Shown: positions 27,057 to 35,781, counted from the stretch's first letter. The stretch: DNA of 64,000 bases from Gellertiella hungarica (GCF_014197145.1 NZ_JACIEZ010000005.1:239124-303123); one strand, 5' to 3'. Notes: a model not told the origin generated them from the sequence alone. Program-made: numbers and translations.

Positions 27057-27428
27057 ATGCCCTCGCATCATCCCGTATCGCCGGAGCGGCGGAAGAATGC
27101 GCGGCGGATGCGCAAGGGGATGACGGATGCGGAGCTGGCATTCTGGAATGCGGTGCGGGCGCATCGGCTGGAGAACCTGCATTTCCGCCGGCAGATGCCT
27201 ATCCTTGGCTATGTGGTGGATTTCGCCTGCCCGGAAAAACGGCTGATCGTGGAGTTCAACGGCTGCCACCACGCCCTCGATCCGCTCGCCGACGCCGACC
27301 GCCACCGCGACCGCGCGCTTGCCCGCGCCGGCTGGACCGTGCTGCGATTCTGGAACCACGAGGTGCTCGAAGACTGCGCCGGCGTCTGCCGCCACGTGCT
27401 GATCACCGTCGGAATTCCCGCGTTCTGA
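27057..27428 (+). CDS. DUF559 endonuclease-like protein
   Basis: A 123-residue protein of the DUF559 family, which shares the fold of very-short-patch-repair and restriction endonucleases. Family pattern: RMRKGMTDAELAFWNAVRAH, then FRRQMPILGYVVDFACPEKR and LIVEFNGCHHA with the conserved acidic residues, and GWTVLRFWNHEVL. It is on the plus strand inside an otherwise minus-strand GTA cluster and is bracketed by repeat copies 5 and 6. It is therefore likely a later insertion. Substrate and role are unknown. Confidence 0.85.
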   Translation: MPSHHPVSPERRKNARRMRKGMTDAELAFWNAVRAHRLENLHFRRQMPILGYVVDFACPEKRLIVEFNGCHHALDPLADADRHRDRALARAGWTVLRFWNHEVLEDCAGVCRHVLITVGIPAF

Positions 27429-27477
27429 GGATGGGCGGGGGCTGGTGGCTTGCGGGGGCGTTGCGTTTGCAGGACCG

Positions 27478-27700
27478 CCCCCCCTCTGGCCTGCACTAGG
27501 TGGAGTTTGACGCACCGCACCCCCCCTCTGGCCTGCCGGCCATATCCCCCTCAAGGGGGGAGATCGGATGGGGTTGATGCGGGCAGTCCCTCGCAAACGT
27601 ATCTGCAATTGAGACGCTTATTGTCTGGGGAAATCTTAAAATCCACGGTCGATCTCCCCCCTTGAGGGGGAGATGTCCCGGCAGGGACAGAGGGGGGTGC
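27478..27700. repeat. Palindromic intergenic element, copy 6
   Basis: Left blocks at about 27480 and 27517-27566, a forward core and a right arm at 27649-27699. The left outer hairpin is GGCC/GGCC and the right one GTCCC/GGGAC. It is followed almost directly by copy 7. Confidence 0.9.
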
Positions 27701-27736
27701 GCCTGCCGCCCTGCAATACGTCGAATTTGCCGCACC

Positions 27737-27961
27737 GCACCCCTCTGCCTCGCGGGGCGTTGCGTTTGACGCACCGCACCCCCCTCTGGCCTGCCGGCCA
27801 TCTCCCCCTCAAGGGGGGAGATCGGGATGGGGGTTTATGTGGGCAGTCCCCAGCCACCGTTTCAGCAAATGAGACGTTTATTGTCTGGCGAAACCATAAA
27901 ATCCACGGTCGATCTCCCCCCTTGAGGGGGAGATGTCCCGGCAGGGACAGAGGGGGGTGCA
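27737..27961. repeat. Palindromic intergenic element, copy 7
   Basis: Same plan and orientation as copy 6: left arm about 27777-27825 and right arm 27910-27960. The tandem placement of copies 6 and 7 suggests a local duplication or a preferred landing site. Confidence 0.9.
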
Positions 27962-28000
27962 GCACGGCAAACGCCACCCATCGCCCCCCCCACAAACACC

Positions 28001-28303
28001 CTACCTACCCGTGGCAGTAGCGGTATCGTAGTCGGCGGCGAGGCGGAGGTCGCGCAAGGGGCGGACGAGGTCGATGGATTTCTGGTAGAGCGGGTGGGCC
28101 TTGTAGGCGGCAAGTGCCGCCTCGTCGGCGAATTCGCCGTAGACGACGATGTCGACCTCGTTGCCCAGCTGGTCGGTCTTCTTGTTGAGGGCCACCTCGA
28201 GCTTCAGCGCGTGGGGGATGCCGGACAGCACCGCGAGGCCGTCGCGGATGGTTTCGACGTCCTGGCCCTCGCGGGCCGTGAAGAAGACGATGTGGCGGAT
28301 CAA
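28001..28303 (-). CDS. Dabb (stress-responsive A/B barrel) family protein
   Basis: A small alpha/beta-barrel protein of about 100 residues. The Dabb pattern is clear: IRHIVFFTARE at the start, GIPHALKLEVALN, VDIVVYGEFADEAALAAYKAHP near the end. Dabb proteins dimerise; most have no assigned reaction. The TTG at 28303 with GGAG 8 nt upstream is the likely start, though an ATG at 28321 is in frame. It sits between TerL and the portal gene and is not part of known GTA gene sets. Confidence 0.8.
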   Translation of the reverse strand: MIRHIVFFTAREGQDVETIRDGLAVLSGIPHALKLEVALNKKTDQLGNEVDIVVYGEFADEAALAAYKAHPLYQKSIDLVRPLRDLRLAADYDTATATGR

Positions 28304-28491
28304 GGGACACACTCCGGGCATGGCGGCCCGCGGCGAAAGGGGCCGGGGCCGGACGAGACGGACCGGCGGATACCATGGTCACCCCCCAAGTTCAATGCGG
28401 CGAATTTCCTCCCGCCGCGCGGCTCCGCGCCGCGCCGGAGGGTCCCTCCGGCGGATGCCCGCCCGGAGGGGCGCGATGCCGCCCCGGGCGT

Positions 28492-30042
28492 TCACAGGCC
28501 CCGGATGCGGGGTTCGCCGCCCGGGACGAGCATCAGCGCGGTGAGCGCCCAGACCAGCGCGTCGAGCCGGTCCGGCGAGCGGCCGCCCGAAAGCCCCTCC
28601 GGCCCGAAATCGCACATCTGGTCGACGAGATGCGGAAAATGCCCCGCATGCACCACCCGCCCCTGCTCGTAGAGCGCGGCGACGGGCTCGGCGCGGGTGA
28701 ACTTGCCGCGCGAGGCGTGCACCGGCGTTACCGGCAGCGCCTCGGCGGCGGTGTGGAGCAGCGCCGATACCATGTCGCCGCCCTGGTTCACCTCCACCAC
28801 CACGCGGTCGGCCTCGAAGCGGCGGAAAAGCTGCACCACCGCCCGCACCCAGCCGGCGGGGCTTTCGCCCTCCACCGAGCCGTCGGCCATCACCACGGCC
28901 CGGCCGAGCGCATCCATTCCCGCCGCGACGATGCCGCAGCAGGAGCCGGCGCCGCTGCCCGAAGGCGGATCGACGCCGATGACGATGCGCGAGAGCGGCC
29001 CGGCCAGCGGCGCCACCAGCCGCTCCAGCTGGTTCCGCTTCCACAGCGCATCGGCGCGGTCCTCGATCAGCTCGCCCATGAGTTCCTGCCGGCCAAGCCG
29101 GGTGCCGCCATAGCGCGCCTCGAGCGCGGCGATGAAGCCGGGCGCCAGATGGGCGCGGTTTTCCGCCGTCGAAAGCCGGGTGACGACCGTGCCGGCATCG
29201 GCGATGATCGCCTTGAGAAGCGGCAGCGGGCGCGGCGTGGTGGTCACCACCTGCCGGGGATGCACCCCCAGCCGAAGGCCGAACTGCAGCATGTCGAAGG
29301 TGTCCTGCGGGTGTTTCCATTTCGCCAGCTCGTCGCACCAGGCGTGGTGAAACTGCGGACCGCGCAGCGAATCCGGATCCTCCGAGGAAAAGATCTACGC
29401 CACCGCGCCATTCGGCCAGACGAGCCGGCGGCGCGAGCTTTCGTAATCCGGCCGGAAGCCCGCCGCGATCGACAGCAGGCCCGAAACGCCCTCCACCATC
29501 ACCTCGCGGGCATCGGAGAGCGTTTCCGCCACCAGCGCGATGCGCAGGTCGGTGCGCGGGCCGGCCCGGCGCACCAGCACCTGCACCCATTCCGCCCCGG
29601 CCCGGGTCTTGCCGGAGCCGCGCCCGCCCATCAGCAGCCAGAGCCGCCAGTCGCCCGCAGGCGGTTGCTGGCTTGCCCGTCCGATCAGCCGGAAATCCCG
29701 CGAAAGCCGCAGGAGAGCGGGAGCCGGAAGCGCGCGGACCGCTTCGGAAAGAGCCGGCGGAACGGCGCTCGCTGCCGCGCCCCTCCCCGCAGCGCCGGCA
29801 TCCGGCGACGGTGCCGCCGCCGGACCGGGCCTTGCGGCCACGACCGCGACCGAGACCGGAGCCGGAGCCGGAACCGGAACCGGGTCCGAGACCGGAACCG
29901 CAGGCAAGCCGTGCCCGATCTGCCCGGCAAGCGTCTCGCCGGAGCGGATATTGTCGAGCGCCGCCCGGCTTTCGGAGCGGTGTTTTTCGATGCGGACGAT
30001 GTCGGCGCGGTATTCCCTTGCCGTCGCGCCCAGCGCCGTCAT
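28492..30042 (-). pseudogene. GTA g2: terminase large subunit with in-frame amber codon
   Basis: Packaging ATPase and nuclease. The Walker A motif is in LMGGRGSGKTRAGAEW; the nuclease half carries GVDPPSGSGAGSCCGIVAAG and VVVEVNQGGDM. A TAG at 29395-29397 (codon 216 from the ATG at 30042) follows VWPNGAVA. The frame then stays open through IFSSEDPDSLRGPQFHHAW, so a CAG-to-TAG change is the simplest reading. The product would lose the nuclease domain. A Pro/Val-rich extension (about residues 50-115) precedes the ATPase. An ATG at 30147 is an alternative start. Confidence 0.87.
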
Positions 30043-30130
30043 GGTTTTATCCGCCCGCACCCTGTCCGCCCGCCTTGTCTTTCGCTTGCTCGGCCCCTTG
30101 GCAGAAAGGGGCGGTCCTCCGCCCCGTCGG

Positions 30131-30604
30131 TCAGACCGCATGGGCATCCGCCCCTTGCGGCGGTCCGCTCCCTCCGCCCGGGCCCCAGTCCGGATCGGAA
30201 GGAGGGCTGTTCGGGCCGGCCTTCAGCACCAGCCGCTCGGCGATGCGTTCCTCCATCGAAGCCGCGACATCGGCCCAGACGCGGTCGTAATCCGCCTCCG
30301 TGACGGCAAGGGCGGCAAGCTCCGCCTGCTCGCGGGCAAGCCGCCGCTCCATCTCGTCCACCTTCTCCAGCGTGCGGACGATCACCGACAGCGCATCGAC
30401 GGCCGCCTTCATGTCGGCCCGGAGAAGCTTCTGCTCCGCCTCCGGCAGGTCGGGCCGCATCAGCCGTTCGGCATGGCTGCGCGCCATGGTGAAGAGCTGG
30501 AACTGCTGGTCGAGCTCCACGCGGATGCGCGCCATCAGGTCCGCCATCGAGGCAAGGCTCGGCGGCTCGTCGCCGGAGACGGCGGCAAGGGCATCGTTTT
30601 CCAT
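30131..30604 (-). CDS. GTA g1: terminase small subunit-like protein
   Basis: First gene of the GTA cluster, corresponding to RcGTA g1 (TerS), 157 residues. It is strongly helical and acidic with a central coiled-coil-like segment (AVDALSVIVRTLEKVDEMER) and EADYDRVWADVAASMEERIA. I chose the ATG before ENDALAAVSG. An ATG at 30736 is also in frame but adds 44 residues of unlikely composition and would be leaderless. It lies just upstream of TerL, as in other GTA clusters. Confidence 0.8.
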   Translation of the reverse strand: MENDALAAVSGDEPPSLASMADLMARIRVELDQQFQLFTMARSHAERLMRPDLPEAEQKLLRADMKAAVDALSVIVRTLEKVDEMERRLAREQAELAALAVTEADYDRVWADVAASMEERIAERLVLKAGPNSPPSDPDWGPGGGSGPPQGADAHAV

Positions 30605-30742
30605 GACGGGTGCTCCCGGTTTGGCAGGCCCTCGGGCCGGCGCACGGCAAAGACGGATATGGGGGGAAGACGGATCGATGCGGAAGGTCATGCCAGCAGC
30701 AGGCGGGCATCCCGCCGGCCGCAGCTTTCCGATCATGCCAGT

Positions 30743-30771
30743 ACCCTACACCGGCGGCGTCACGCTGTCAA
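30743..30771 (-). promoter_or_regulatory. Candidate promoter of the GTA operon
   Basis: On the minus strand a consensus -35 TTGACA (30766-30771) is followed by exactly 17 bp and TAGGGT (30743-30748). The start would be near 30736, giving a leader of about 130 nt before g1. The weak -10 leaves room for an activator such as a GafA-type protein, but I see no site that I can assign to one. Confidence 0.6.
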
Positions 30772-30941
30772 GGACATTTTTCCTATTACCTTCAATTTTC
30801 CTCAAATTGCGGGCAAGCGGTTGATCTTTCCGGCGAATCCGCTCGAAAATGCCCGTTTCGCTGGGCTTTCCGGCGGGTCCCGAATGTCCGGTCCGGCAAA
30901 AAGTTCCCGCATGCGGCCCCGGTTCCGGGCAAAGAAAAATC

Positions 30942-30967
30942 GGAACTTCCCTCGCCGGGAGGTGTTT
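30942..30967 (+). promoter_or_regulatory. EcfG-like general-stress promoter motif
   Basis: GGAAC (30942-30946), 17 bp, then GTTT (30964-30967). This matches the GGAAC-N17/18-GTT pattern of the alphaproteobacterial general stress sigma factor EcfG. It lies about 165 nt upstream of the Gly/Ser-rich protein gene. The motif alone is short, so confidence is limited. Confidence 0.4.
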
Positions 30968-31131
30968 CTTCCTTGCCGGAGAGATTGCGTCCCTCTTCGG
31001 CGGGGCGGCGCTGCCGCCCGCGATCCCGCCTTGTAGAAGAACCCCTGCCCCGGCAAGGGGCCCTCCCAGGAAGAGGTGCTTCTGCAGGGTGGACAAGCGG
31101 CGCAATCCATTCGACCAGAGGAGACTATCCG

Positions 31132-31566
31132 ATGAAAGCCCTGACCAACACGGCGCTTGCCGCCGCGCTCTTTGCCTCCGCCGCCGCCCTCCCGGCCTTT
31201 GCCCAGACGGCAGCCGGTTCCGGCACCATGCAGAACGGCACCACCATGGATGGCACCACCACCACGGGCACGACGACCATGCCGTCCACGGAAAACTGCG
31301 TGGACGAGAGCACCAAGAACACCACCGGCACGTCCTCCACGGGCAATGAACAGCCCTGCAGCGACGCTTCCAAGACCCCGACCGGGGGCAATGCCAACAG
31401 CCACCCGGACGATTCGACCACCAACAGCGACAATGACAGCAACACCGGCGGCGCCACCAATGGCGGCTCCACCAACAGCGGCGGCTCCGGCTCCGGCGGT
31501 TCGGGCTCCGGCTCGGACGGTTCGGGCTCCGGCTCGGGCTCTGGCTCGGGCACCAACGGCGGCTAA
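31132..31566 (+). CDS. Secreted Thr/Asn/Ser/Gly-rich low-complexity protein
   Basis: A 144-residue exported protein of unknown function. A clear signal peptide (residues 1-23, ending LPAFAQ-T) is followed by Thr/Met/Gly-rich, then Asn/Ser/Asp-rich, then Gly-Ser-rich sequence with GSG and SGSG repeats. Two cysteines (in ENCVDE and QPCSDA) could form one disulfide. GAGGAG lies upstream of the ATG and a strong terminator follows. It could coat the cell surface or be extracellular; nothing in it points to an enzyme. Confidence 0.8.
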   Translation: MKALTNTALAAALFASAAALPAFAQTAAGSGTMQNGTTMDGTTTTGTTTMPSTENCVDESTKNTTGTSSTGNEQPCSDASKTPTGGNANSHPDDSTTNSDNDSNTGGATNGGSTNSGGSGSGGSGSGSDGSGSGSGSGSGTNGG

Positions 31567-31591
31567 CGCCGCCTCGCCCGCTCTCTCCGGA

Positions 31592-31627
31592 AACCCGGCC
31601 CGCTTCCCGCGCGGCCGGGTTTTTTTC
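31592..31627 (+). terminator. Rho-independent terminator
   Basis: AACCCGGCC (31592-31600) pairs with GGCCGGGTT (31612 onward) around an 11-12-base loop, followed by at least six T. It ends the message of the low-complexity secreted protein. Confidence 0.9.
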
Positions 31628-31692
31628 TTGGCCGTCCGGCGCCGTTCCGAAGCCCAGCGCGCAAAAATTTTGCCGGGGCAGCGAAGCGAAGG

Positions 31693-31718
31693 GGAACAAA
31701 AGGCCCGCTTGGGGATTT
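31693..31718 (+). promoter_or_regulatory. EcfG-like promoter motif before micro-protein 1
   Basis: GGAAC (31693-31697), 18 bp, then TTT (31716-31718), about 45 nt upstream of the first 24-residue micro-protein. It resembles the general-stress promoter pattern, although the G of the usual GTT is absent. Confidence 0.35.
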
Positions 31719-31764
31719 CACTCTCACCGGGCAGCAAGGTCGCCCGGGCGACAAGGAGAGAGGC

Positions 31765-31839
31765 ATGAACCGCATTATCTGGATCGTCGGCGCCATCGTC
31801 ATCGTGCTCGCGATCCTGAGCTACGCCGGTTTCCGCTGA
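31765..31839 (+). CDS. 24-residue membrane micro-protein 1
   Basis: A very short gene with a strong AAGGAGAG ribosome binding site. The product is one predicted membrane helix: MNRIIWIVGAIVIVLAIL followed by a short tail SYAGFR ending in Arg. It is a paralogue of the next micro-protein, with the same length and 17 of 24 residues identical by my count. Two copies this alike, each with its own ribosome binding site, argue for real coding. Function unknown; single-helix proteins of this size often bind and modulate a larger membrane protein. Confidence 0.75.
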   Translation: MNRIIWIVGAIVIVLAILSYAGFR

Positions 31840-31939
31840 TACCCCGGAGGCGCGGCTCCGGCCGGCAATAGCGCGACCGGACGTTGATAAAACCCATTTG
31901 CCGGACCGTGAGGACCGGCCGTTTCAAAGGAGAAGTTCC

Positions 31940-32014
31940 ATGAATCAGATCATCTGGATCGTCGGCGCCGTCGTCATCGTGCTCGCCATCCTGTCCTTCT
32001 TCGGCCTGCGCTGA
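31940..32014 (+). CDS. 24-residue membrane micro-protein 2
   Basis: Paralogue of the preceding micro-protein, starting 100 bp after its stop. It has its own AAAGGAG ribosome binding site. The helix reads MNQIIWIVGAVVIVLAIL with tail SFFGLR. The substitutions relative to copy 1 are mostly conservative (I/V, Y/F), as expected if the peptide is under selection. A small hairpin (TGCCGG/CCGGC) lies between the two genes and a terminator follows about 85 bp later. Confidence 0.75.
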   Translation: MNQIIWIVGAVVIVLAILSFFGLR

Positions 32015-32098
32015 GGCCCCGGCCTCCGCGCTGTCCCCCCGCCCGCCTCCCGGCTTCTTCCCTCGGGCCATGGACGCGGGCGGGCGACAGGACCCCAT

Positions 32099-32119
32099 AG
32101 CCCCTCGCGGGCTTTTTTT
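32099..32119 (+). terminator. Rho-independent terminator after the micro-proteins
   Basis: AGCCC (32099-32103), a 5-base loop, GGGCT and a run of T form a short but clear terminator just before repeat copy 8. Confidence 0.8.
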
Positions 32120-32132
32120 GTGGCCGGCGGCG

Positions 32133-32595
32133 CTCAAGGGGGGAGATTAAAGGTCGAGTTTGCGGATGTGCACCCCCCTCTGTCGGCTTCGCCGACATCT
32201 CCCCCTCAAGGGGGGAGATTGAGGGTGCCTCGCGCGGCGTCGAGTTTGCCGCGCCGCACCCCCCTCTGCCCCTGCCGGGGCATCTCCCCCTCAAGGGGGG
32301 GAGATCGACTTCGTGGTTTTTGATTTCCCCAAATAACAAGTGTCTCATTTGCAGTTACGTTTGCGAGGGACTGCCCGCATCAACCCCATCCCGATCTCCC
32401 CCCTCGCGGCGAGCGAAGCTCGTCCGCCTGGGGGAGATGCCCGGCAGGGCAGAGGGGGGTGCGGTGCGGCAAAGGAAACACAGTGCGAGGCACGGCCAAT
32501 CTCCCCCCTTGAGGGGGAGATGTCGGCGAAGCCGACAGAGGGGGGTGCGGCGCCGCAAACTCGACGCCATACAGCGACAGAGGGGGGTGCACCTC
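32133..32595. repeat. Palindromic intergenic element, copy 8 (compound)
   Basis: The longest copy. Two left arms (about 32170-32220 and 32262-32310), a core in reverse orientation, a right arm with a variant inner hairpin (32392-32461), a second right arm (32499-32550) and a partial block to 32591. In the variant arm the short TTGA loop is replaced by a longer hairpin containing GAGC-gaa-GCTC. One arm carries GTCGGC-ttc-GCCGAC as its outer hairpin. Confidence 0.9.
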
Positions 32596-32633
32596 GGCAA
32601 ACGCAACGCCTTGCGGGATGCACCCCCATCAAC

Positions 32634-33095
32634 CTACCCCTTGTCGTTCCCCACCGTCAGCGGCCAGTCGACGAGGTAGTCCTCGTAGTCCTCGACGTCG
32701 ATGCCCTCTTCCGCGACGATGCGGCCGCGGACGGAGATGCCGGCGGCGTGGACGGTGTCGGGGTCGCCGGAGACGAGCGGGTGCCACCATTTGAGGTCCT
32801 CGCCGTCGCGCACGAGGCGGTAGCCGCAGGTGGGCGGCAGCCAGGCGATGTCGCGCACCGCCTGCGGGGTAAGCTGGATGCAGTCCTCGACGATTTCCTG
32901 GCGGTTTTCGTAGGAGCGGCAGCGGCCGGTGTCGCCGTCGAGCAGCCGGCAGCCGATGCAGGTGAAGGCCACCTCGCCCGTATCCCAGTCCTCGAGCTTG
33001 TTGAGACAGCACAGCCCGCAGCCGTCGCAGAGGCTTTCCCATTCGGGAAGCGTCATCTCCTCCAGCGTCTTCACCTTCCAGAAGGGTTCGCTCAT
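32634..33095 (-). CDS. UPF0260/YcgN family cysteine-cluster protein
   Basis: A 153-residue YcgN-type protein. The Cys-rich motif [18 protein letters not shown] plus [10 protein letters not shown] and an invariant-looking [21 protein letters not shown] identify it. The cysteines probably bind zinc or an iron-sulfur cluster. I chose the ATG before SEPFWKVK; upstream in-frame codons have no ribosome binding site. Biological role unknown. Confidence 0.88.
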   Translation of the reverse strand: MSEPFWKVKTLEEMTLPEWESLCDGCGLCCLNKLEDWDTGEVAFTCIGCRLLDGDTGRCRSYENRQEIVEDCIQLTPQAVRDIAWLPPTCGYRLVRDGEDLKWWHPLVSGDPDTVHAAGISVRGRIVAEEGIDVEDYEDYLVDWPLTVGNDKG

Positions 33096-33496
33096 GGCAT
33101 CGTCACTCCGCGGCAGGGGGCGAGCCCCCTCGAGGGCCCGGCCGAAACCGGCCGCCTTCAGCGTCGCGGGCGGTGCCGCCGCAGGCCGCCCTGCAACGGG
33201 AGCATGCGTGCCGGCAACAGCCAACGACAAATTGCATCTTTTTCGGCGCCGGCCTGTTGTCGGCCCTTGTCCTTTGCCTCGAAATCGCCCAACAATCGGG
33301 ACCGGAGGCCGGCTGCGCCGCCTTCAAGACCAAGCTCTTGGCCCCTTCGGCGGCAAAGGTCAAGGCGGGTTCGGAAATGGCTGCGGCTGGCAAACGGGCA
33401 TTAAGGATTGGCACCCTTCATGGTGCACCAGCGGCGTGCTGATTCGGACGGCAAGACGGACCGGCCGGAGCACGTCCCCTCTCAAGCAAACCGGGA
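33096..33496. other. Divergent intergenic region, no gene seen
   Basis: About 400 bp between the UPF0260 gene and the penicillin-binding protein gene, transcribed in opposite directions. I see no conserved ORF, RNA or strong promoter pattern here. Confidence 0.6.
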
Positions 33497-35674
33497 ATGC
33501 AGGCAGGCGTGACGGACAGGACCCCACCCCCGAATGGCGGAAAAAGAAAGCGCTTCCTCCTGCTGAGAATCGATTCCTGGATCGATTCGGGCCTGTGGAA
33601 TGCCGGCTATCGCGCCGCCGAGATCTGGGAAGAGATCACCATCTTCTTCCGCCGCTTCCGCGTGCGCGGTCTCACGCGCGCGGTCTTCGAACTGATGGGC
33701 GAGGCCGCGACCTGGGGCACGGCCGGCGCGGTGCTGATGCTGGCGCTCGCCCAGCCCGCCTTCGAGGCCACCAAGGGCGACTGGAAGAACCGCGGCGATT
33801 TCGCCGTCACCTTCCTCGACCGCTACGGCAACGTGATCGGCCATCGCGGCATCATCCATGCCGACAGCGTGCCGATCGAGGAGCTTCCGGACCATTTCGT
33901 CAAGGCGGTGCTGGCCACCGAGGACCGGCGCTTCTTCGATCACTTCGGCATCGATTTCTTCGGCCTCGTGCGCGCGATCAGCGAGAATGCCCGCGCCGGC
34001 GAGGTGGTGCAGGGCGGCTCCACGCTGACCCAGCAGCTCGCCAAGAACCTGTTCCTCTCCAACGAGCGCTCCATCGAGCGCAAGATCAAGGAGGCCTTCC
34101 TCGCCGTGTGGCTGGAGGCCAACCTGTCGAAGAAGGAGATCCTGCGCCTCTATCTCGACCGCGCCTATATGGGCGGCGGCACCTTCGGCGCGGCAGCGGC
34201 GGCAAAATTCTACTTCGGCAAGAACATTACCGACGTGAATCTCGCGGAAGCCGCCATGCTGGCGGGCCTGTTCAAGGCGCCGGCGAAATATGCCCCGCAT
34301 GTGAACCTGCCGGCAGCGCGGGCGCGCGCCAACGAGGTGCTGACCAACCTCGTCCAGGGCGGGCTGATGTCGGAGGGCCAGGTGGTGGCGGCGCGCCGCA
34401 ACCCGGCAACCGTGGTGGACCGGGGCGAGATCGCCTCGCCGGATTTCTTCCTCGACTGGGCCTTCGACGAGGTGCAGCGGCTTGCCAGCCGCTTTCCCGA
34501 GCATACGCTCACCGTGCGCACCACCATCGACATGGGGCTGCAGCGGGCGGCGGAAGACAGCGTGGAAACCTCGCTGCGCGAATTCGGCGAGAGCTACCGG
34601 GTGAAGCAGGGCGCGCTGGTCATGATCGAGAATGGCGGGGCGGTGCGCGCCATGGTGGGCGGGCGCGATTACGGCGAGAGCCAGTTCAACCGTGCGACGA
34701 AGGCGCTGCGCCAGCCGGGCTCCTCCTTCAAGGTCTATACCTATGCCGCGGCGATGGAAAAGGGCATGACGCCGGAAACGGTCGTGGTGGATGCACCGAT
34801 CACCTGGCGCGGCTGGTCGCCGCAGAACTACCACAACTCCTATTCCGGCCGGGTGACGCTGACGACGGCGATCGCCAAGTCGATCAACACCATTCCCGTC
34901 CGGCTGGCCAAGGACGTGCTCGGCATCGACGCCATCGTCAACATGGCCAAGGCCTTCGGCGTGGAAACGCCGATCCGCCGGGACAAGACCATTCCGCTCG
35001 GCACCTCGGAGCTGACGGTGCTCGACCAGGCGACCGGCTATGCGGTCTTCCCGGCGGGGGGCGTGCAGTCGCGCCGGCACGGCATCCAGCAGATCGTCTC
35101 CGACGACGGCCGGGTGGTCTACGATTTCGACCGGGACGAGCCGCCGGCCCGGCGCGTGCTGTCCGAACAGGCGCTCGCCTCGATGAACACGATGCTGGTG
35201 CAGATCCCCGTCATCGGCACGGCGCGCAAGGCGGCGCTGGAGCGCGGCATCGTCGTCGGCGGCAAGACCGGCACGACCCAGGCCTATCGCGATGCCTGGT
35301 TCATCGGCTTTACCGGCAACTACACCACGGCGGTGTGGTTCGGGAACGACGACTATACCTCGTCGAACAACATGACCGGCGGCTCGCTGCCCGCCATGAC
35401 CTTCAAGCGGCTGATGGACTATGCCCATCAGGGCATCGAGCTTCGGCCCATCCCCGGCATTGCCAATCCGGAGCCGGCCGTTCCCGAAGGCGAAGCCCCG
35501 GACGAGGGGCAGAAGGTGGCGGAAAACCAGGATACCGGCCTGCCCCTGATGCCGCCGCTCCAGCGCCCGCGCTCGCTGTCGGCCGATTCCACCCGCCTGA
35601 TCCGCGAGATCGCCGCCGACCTGAAGACAGCCCCTGCCCTGCCCGACCCCGCCAAGGTGGGCAGCGTGGAGTGA
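33497..35674 (+). CDS. Class A penicillin-binding protein (PBP1 type)
   Basis: Bifunctional peptidoglycan synthase, 725 residues. A cytoplasmic basic N-terminus is followed by a transmembrane helix (about 72-92). The glycosyltransferase domain carries ATEDRRFFDHFGID, QGGSTLTQQLAKN and RKIKEAFLAVWLE. The transpeptidase domain shows SxxK in QPGSSFKVYTYA, SxN in AKSINTIP and KTG in GGKTGTTQAYRDAWFIG. A Pro/acidic tail follows. All catalytic motifs are present. It stands alone, with no cell-wall cluster around it. Confidence 0.95.
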   Translation: MQAGVTDRTPPPNGGKRKRFLLLRIDSWIDSGLWNAGYRAAEIWEEITIFFRRFRVRGLTRAVFELMGEAATWGTAGAVLMLALAQPAFEATKGDWKNRGDFAVTFLDRYGNVIGHRGIIHADSVPIEELPDHFVKAVLATEDRRFFDHFGIDFFGLVRAISENARAGEVVQGGSTLTQQLAKNLFLSNERSIERKIKEAFLAVWLEANLSKKEILRLYLDRAYMGGGTFGAAAAAKFYFGKNITDVNLAEAAMLAGLFKAPAKYAPHVNLPAARARANEVLTNLVQGGLMSEGQVVAARRNPATVVDRGEIASPDFFLDWAFDEVQRLASRFPEHTLTVRTTIDMGLQRAAEDSVETSLREFGESYRVKQGALVMIENGGAVRAMVGGRDYGESQFNRATKALRQPGSSFKVYTYAAAMEKGMTPETVVVDAPITWRGWSPQNYHNSYSGRVTLTTAIAKSINTIPVRLAKDVLGIDAIVNMAKAFGVETPIRRDKTIPLGTSELTVLDQATGYAVFPAGGVQSRRHGIQQIVSDDGRVVYDFDRDEPPARRVLSEQALASMNTMLVQIPVIGTARKAALERGIVVGGKTGTTQAYRDAWFIGFTGNYTTAVWFGNDDYTSSNNMTGGSLPAMTFKRLMDYAHQGIELRPIPGIANPEPAVPEGEAPDEGQKVAENQDTGLPLMPPLQRPRSLSADSTRLIREIAADLKTAPALPDPAKVGSVE

Positions 35675-35781
35675 TCCCCTTCCCGGAACCCGCCGGCAAG
35701 CCCGCCGCAGCCACCCCTGCCGGCGCGGATGGGCTCCCGTTCACGTTTTCTTGAAGCTGTGCACGACTGCGATTCGGAACG

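Noticed and set aside
27057..27428. Site-specific transposase or integrase explaining the insertion in the GTA cluster
   Set aside because: The protein matches DUF559, not any transposase family, and there are no target-site duplications that I can see.
30610..31131. Plus-strand ORF running into the secreted protein
   Set aside because: The true start at 31132 has a strong ribosome binding site and signal peptide; the upstream part is composition-driven.
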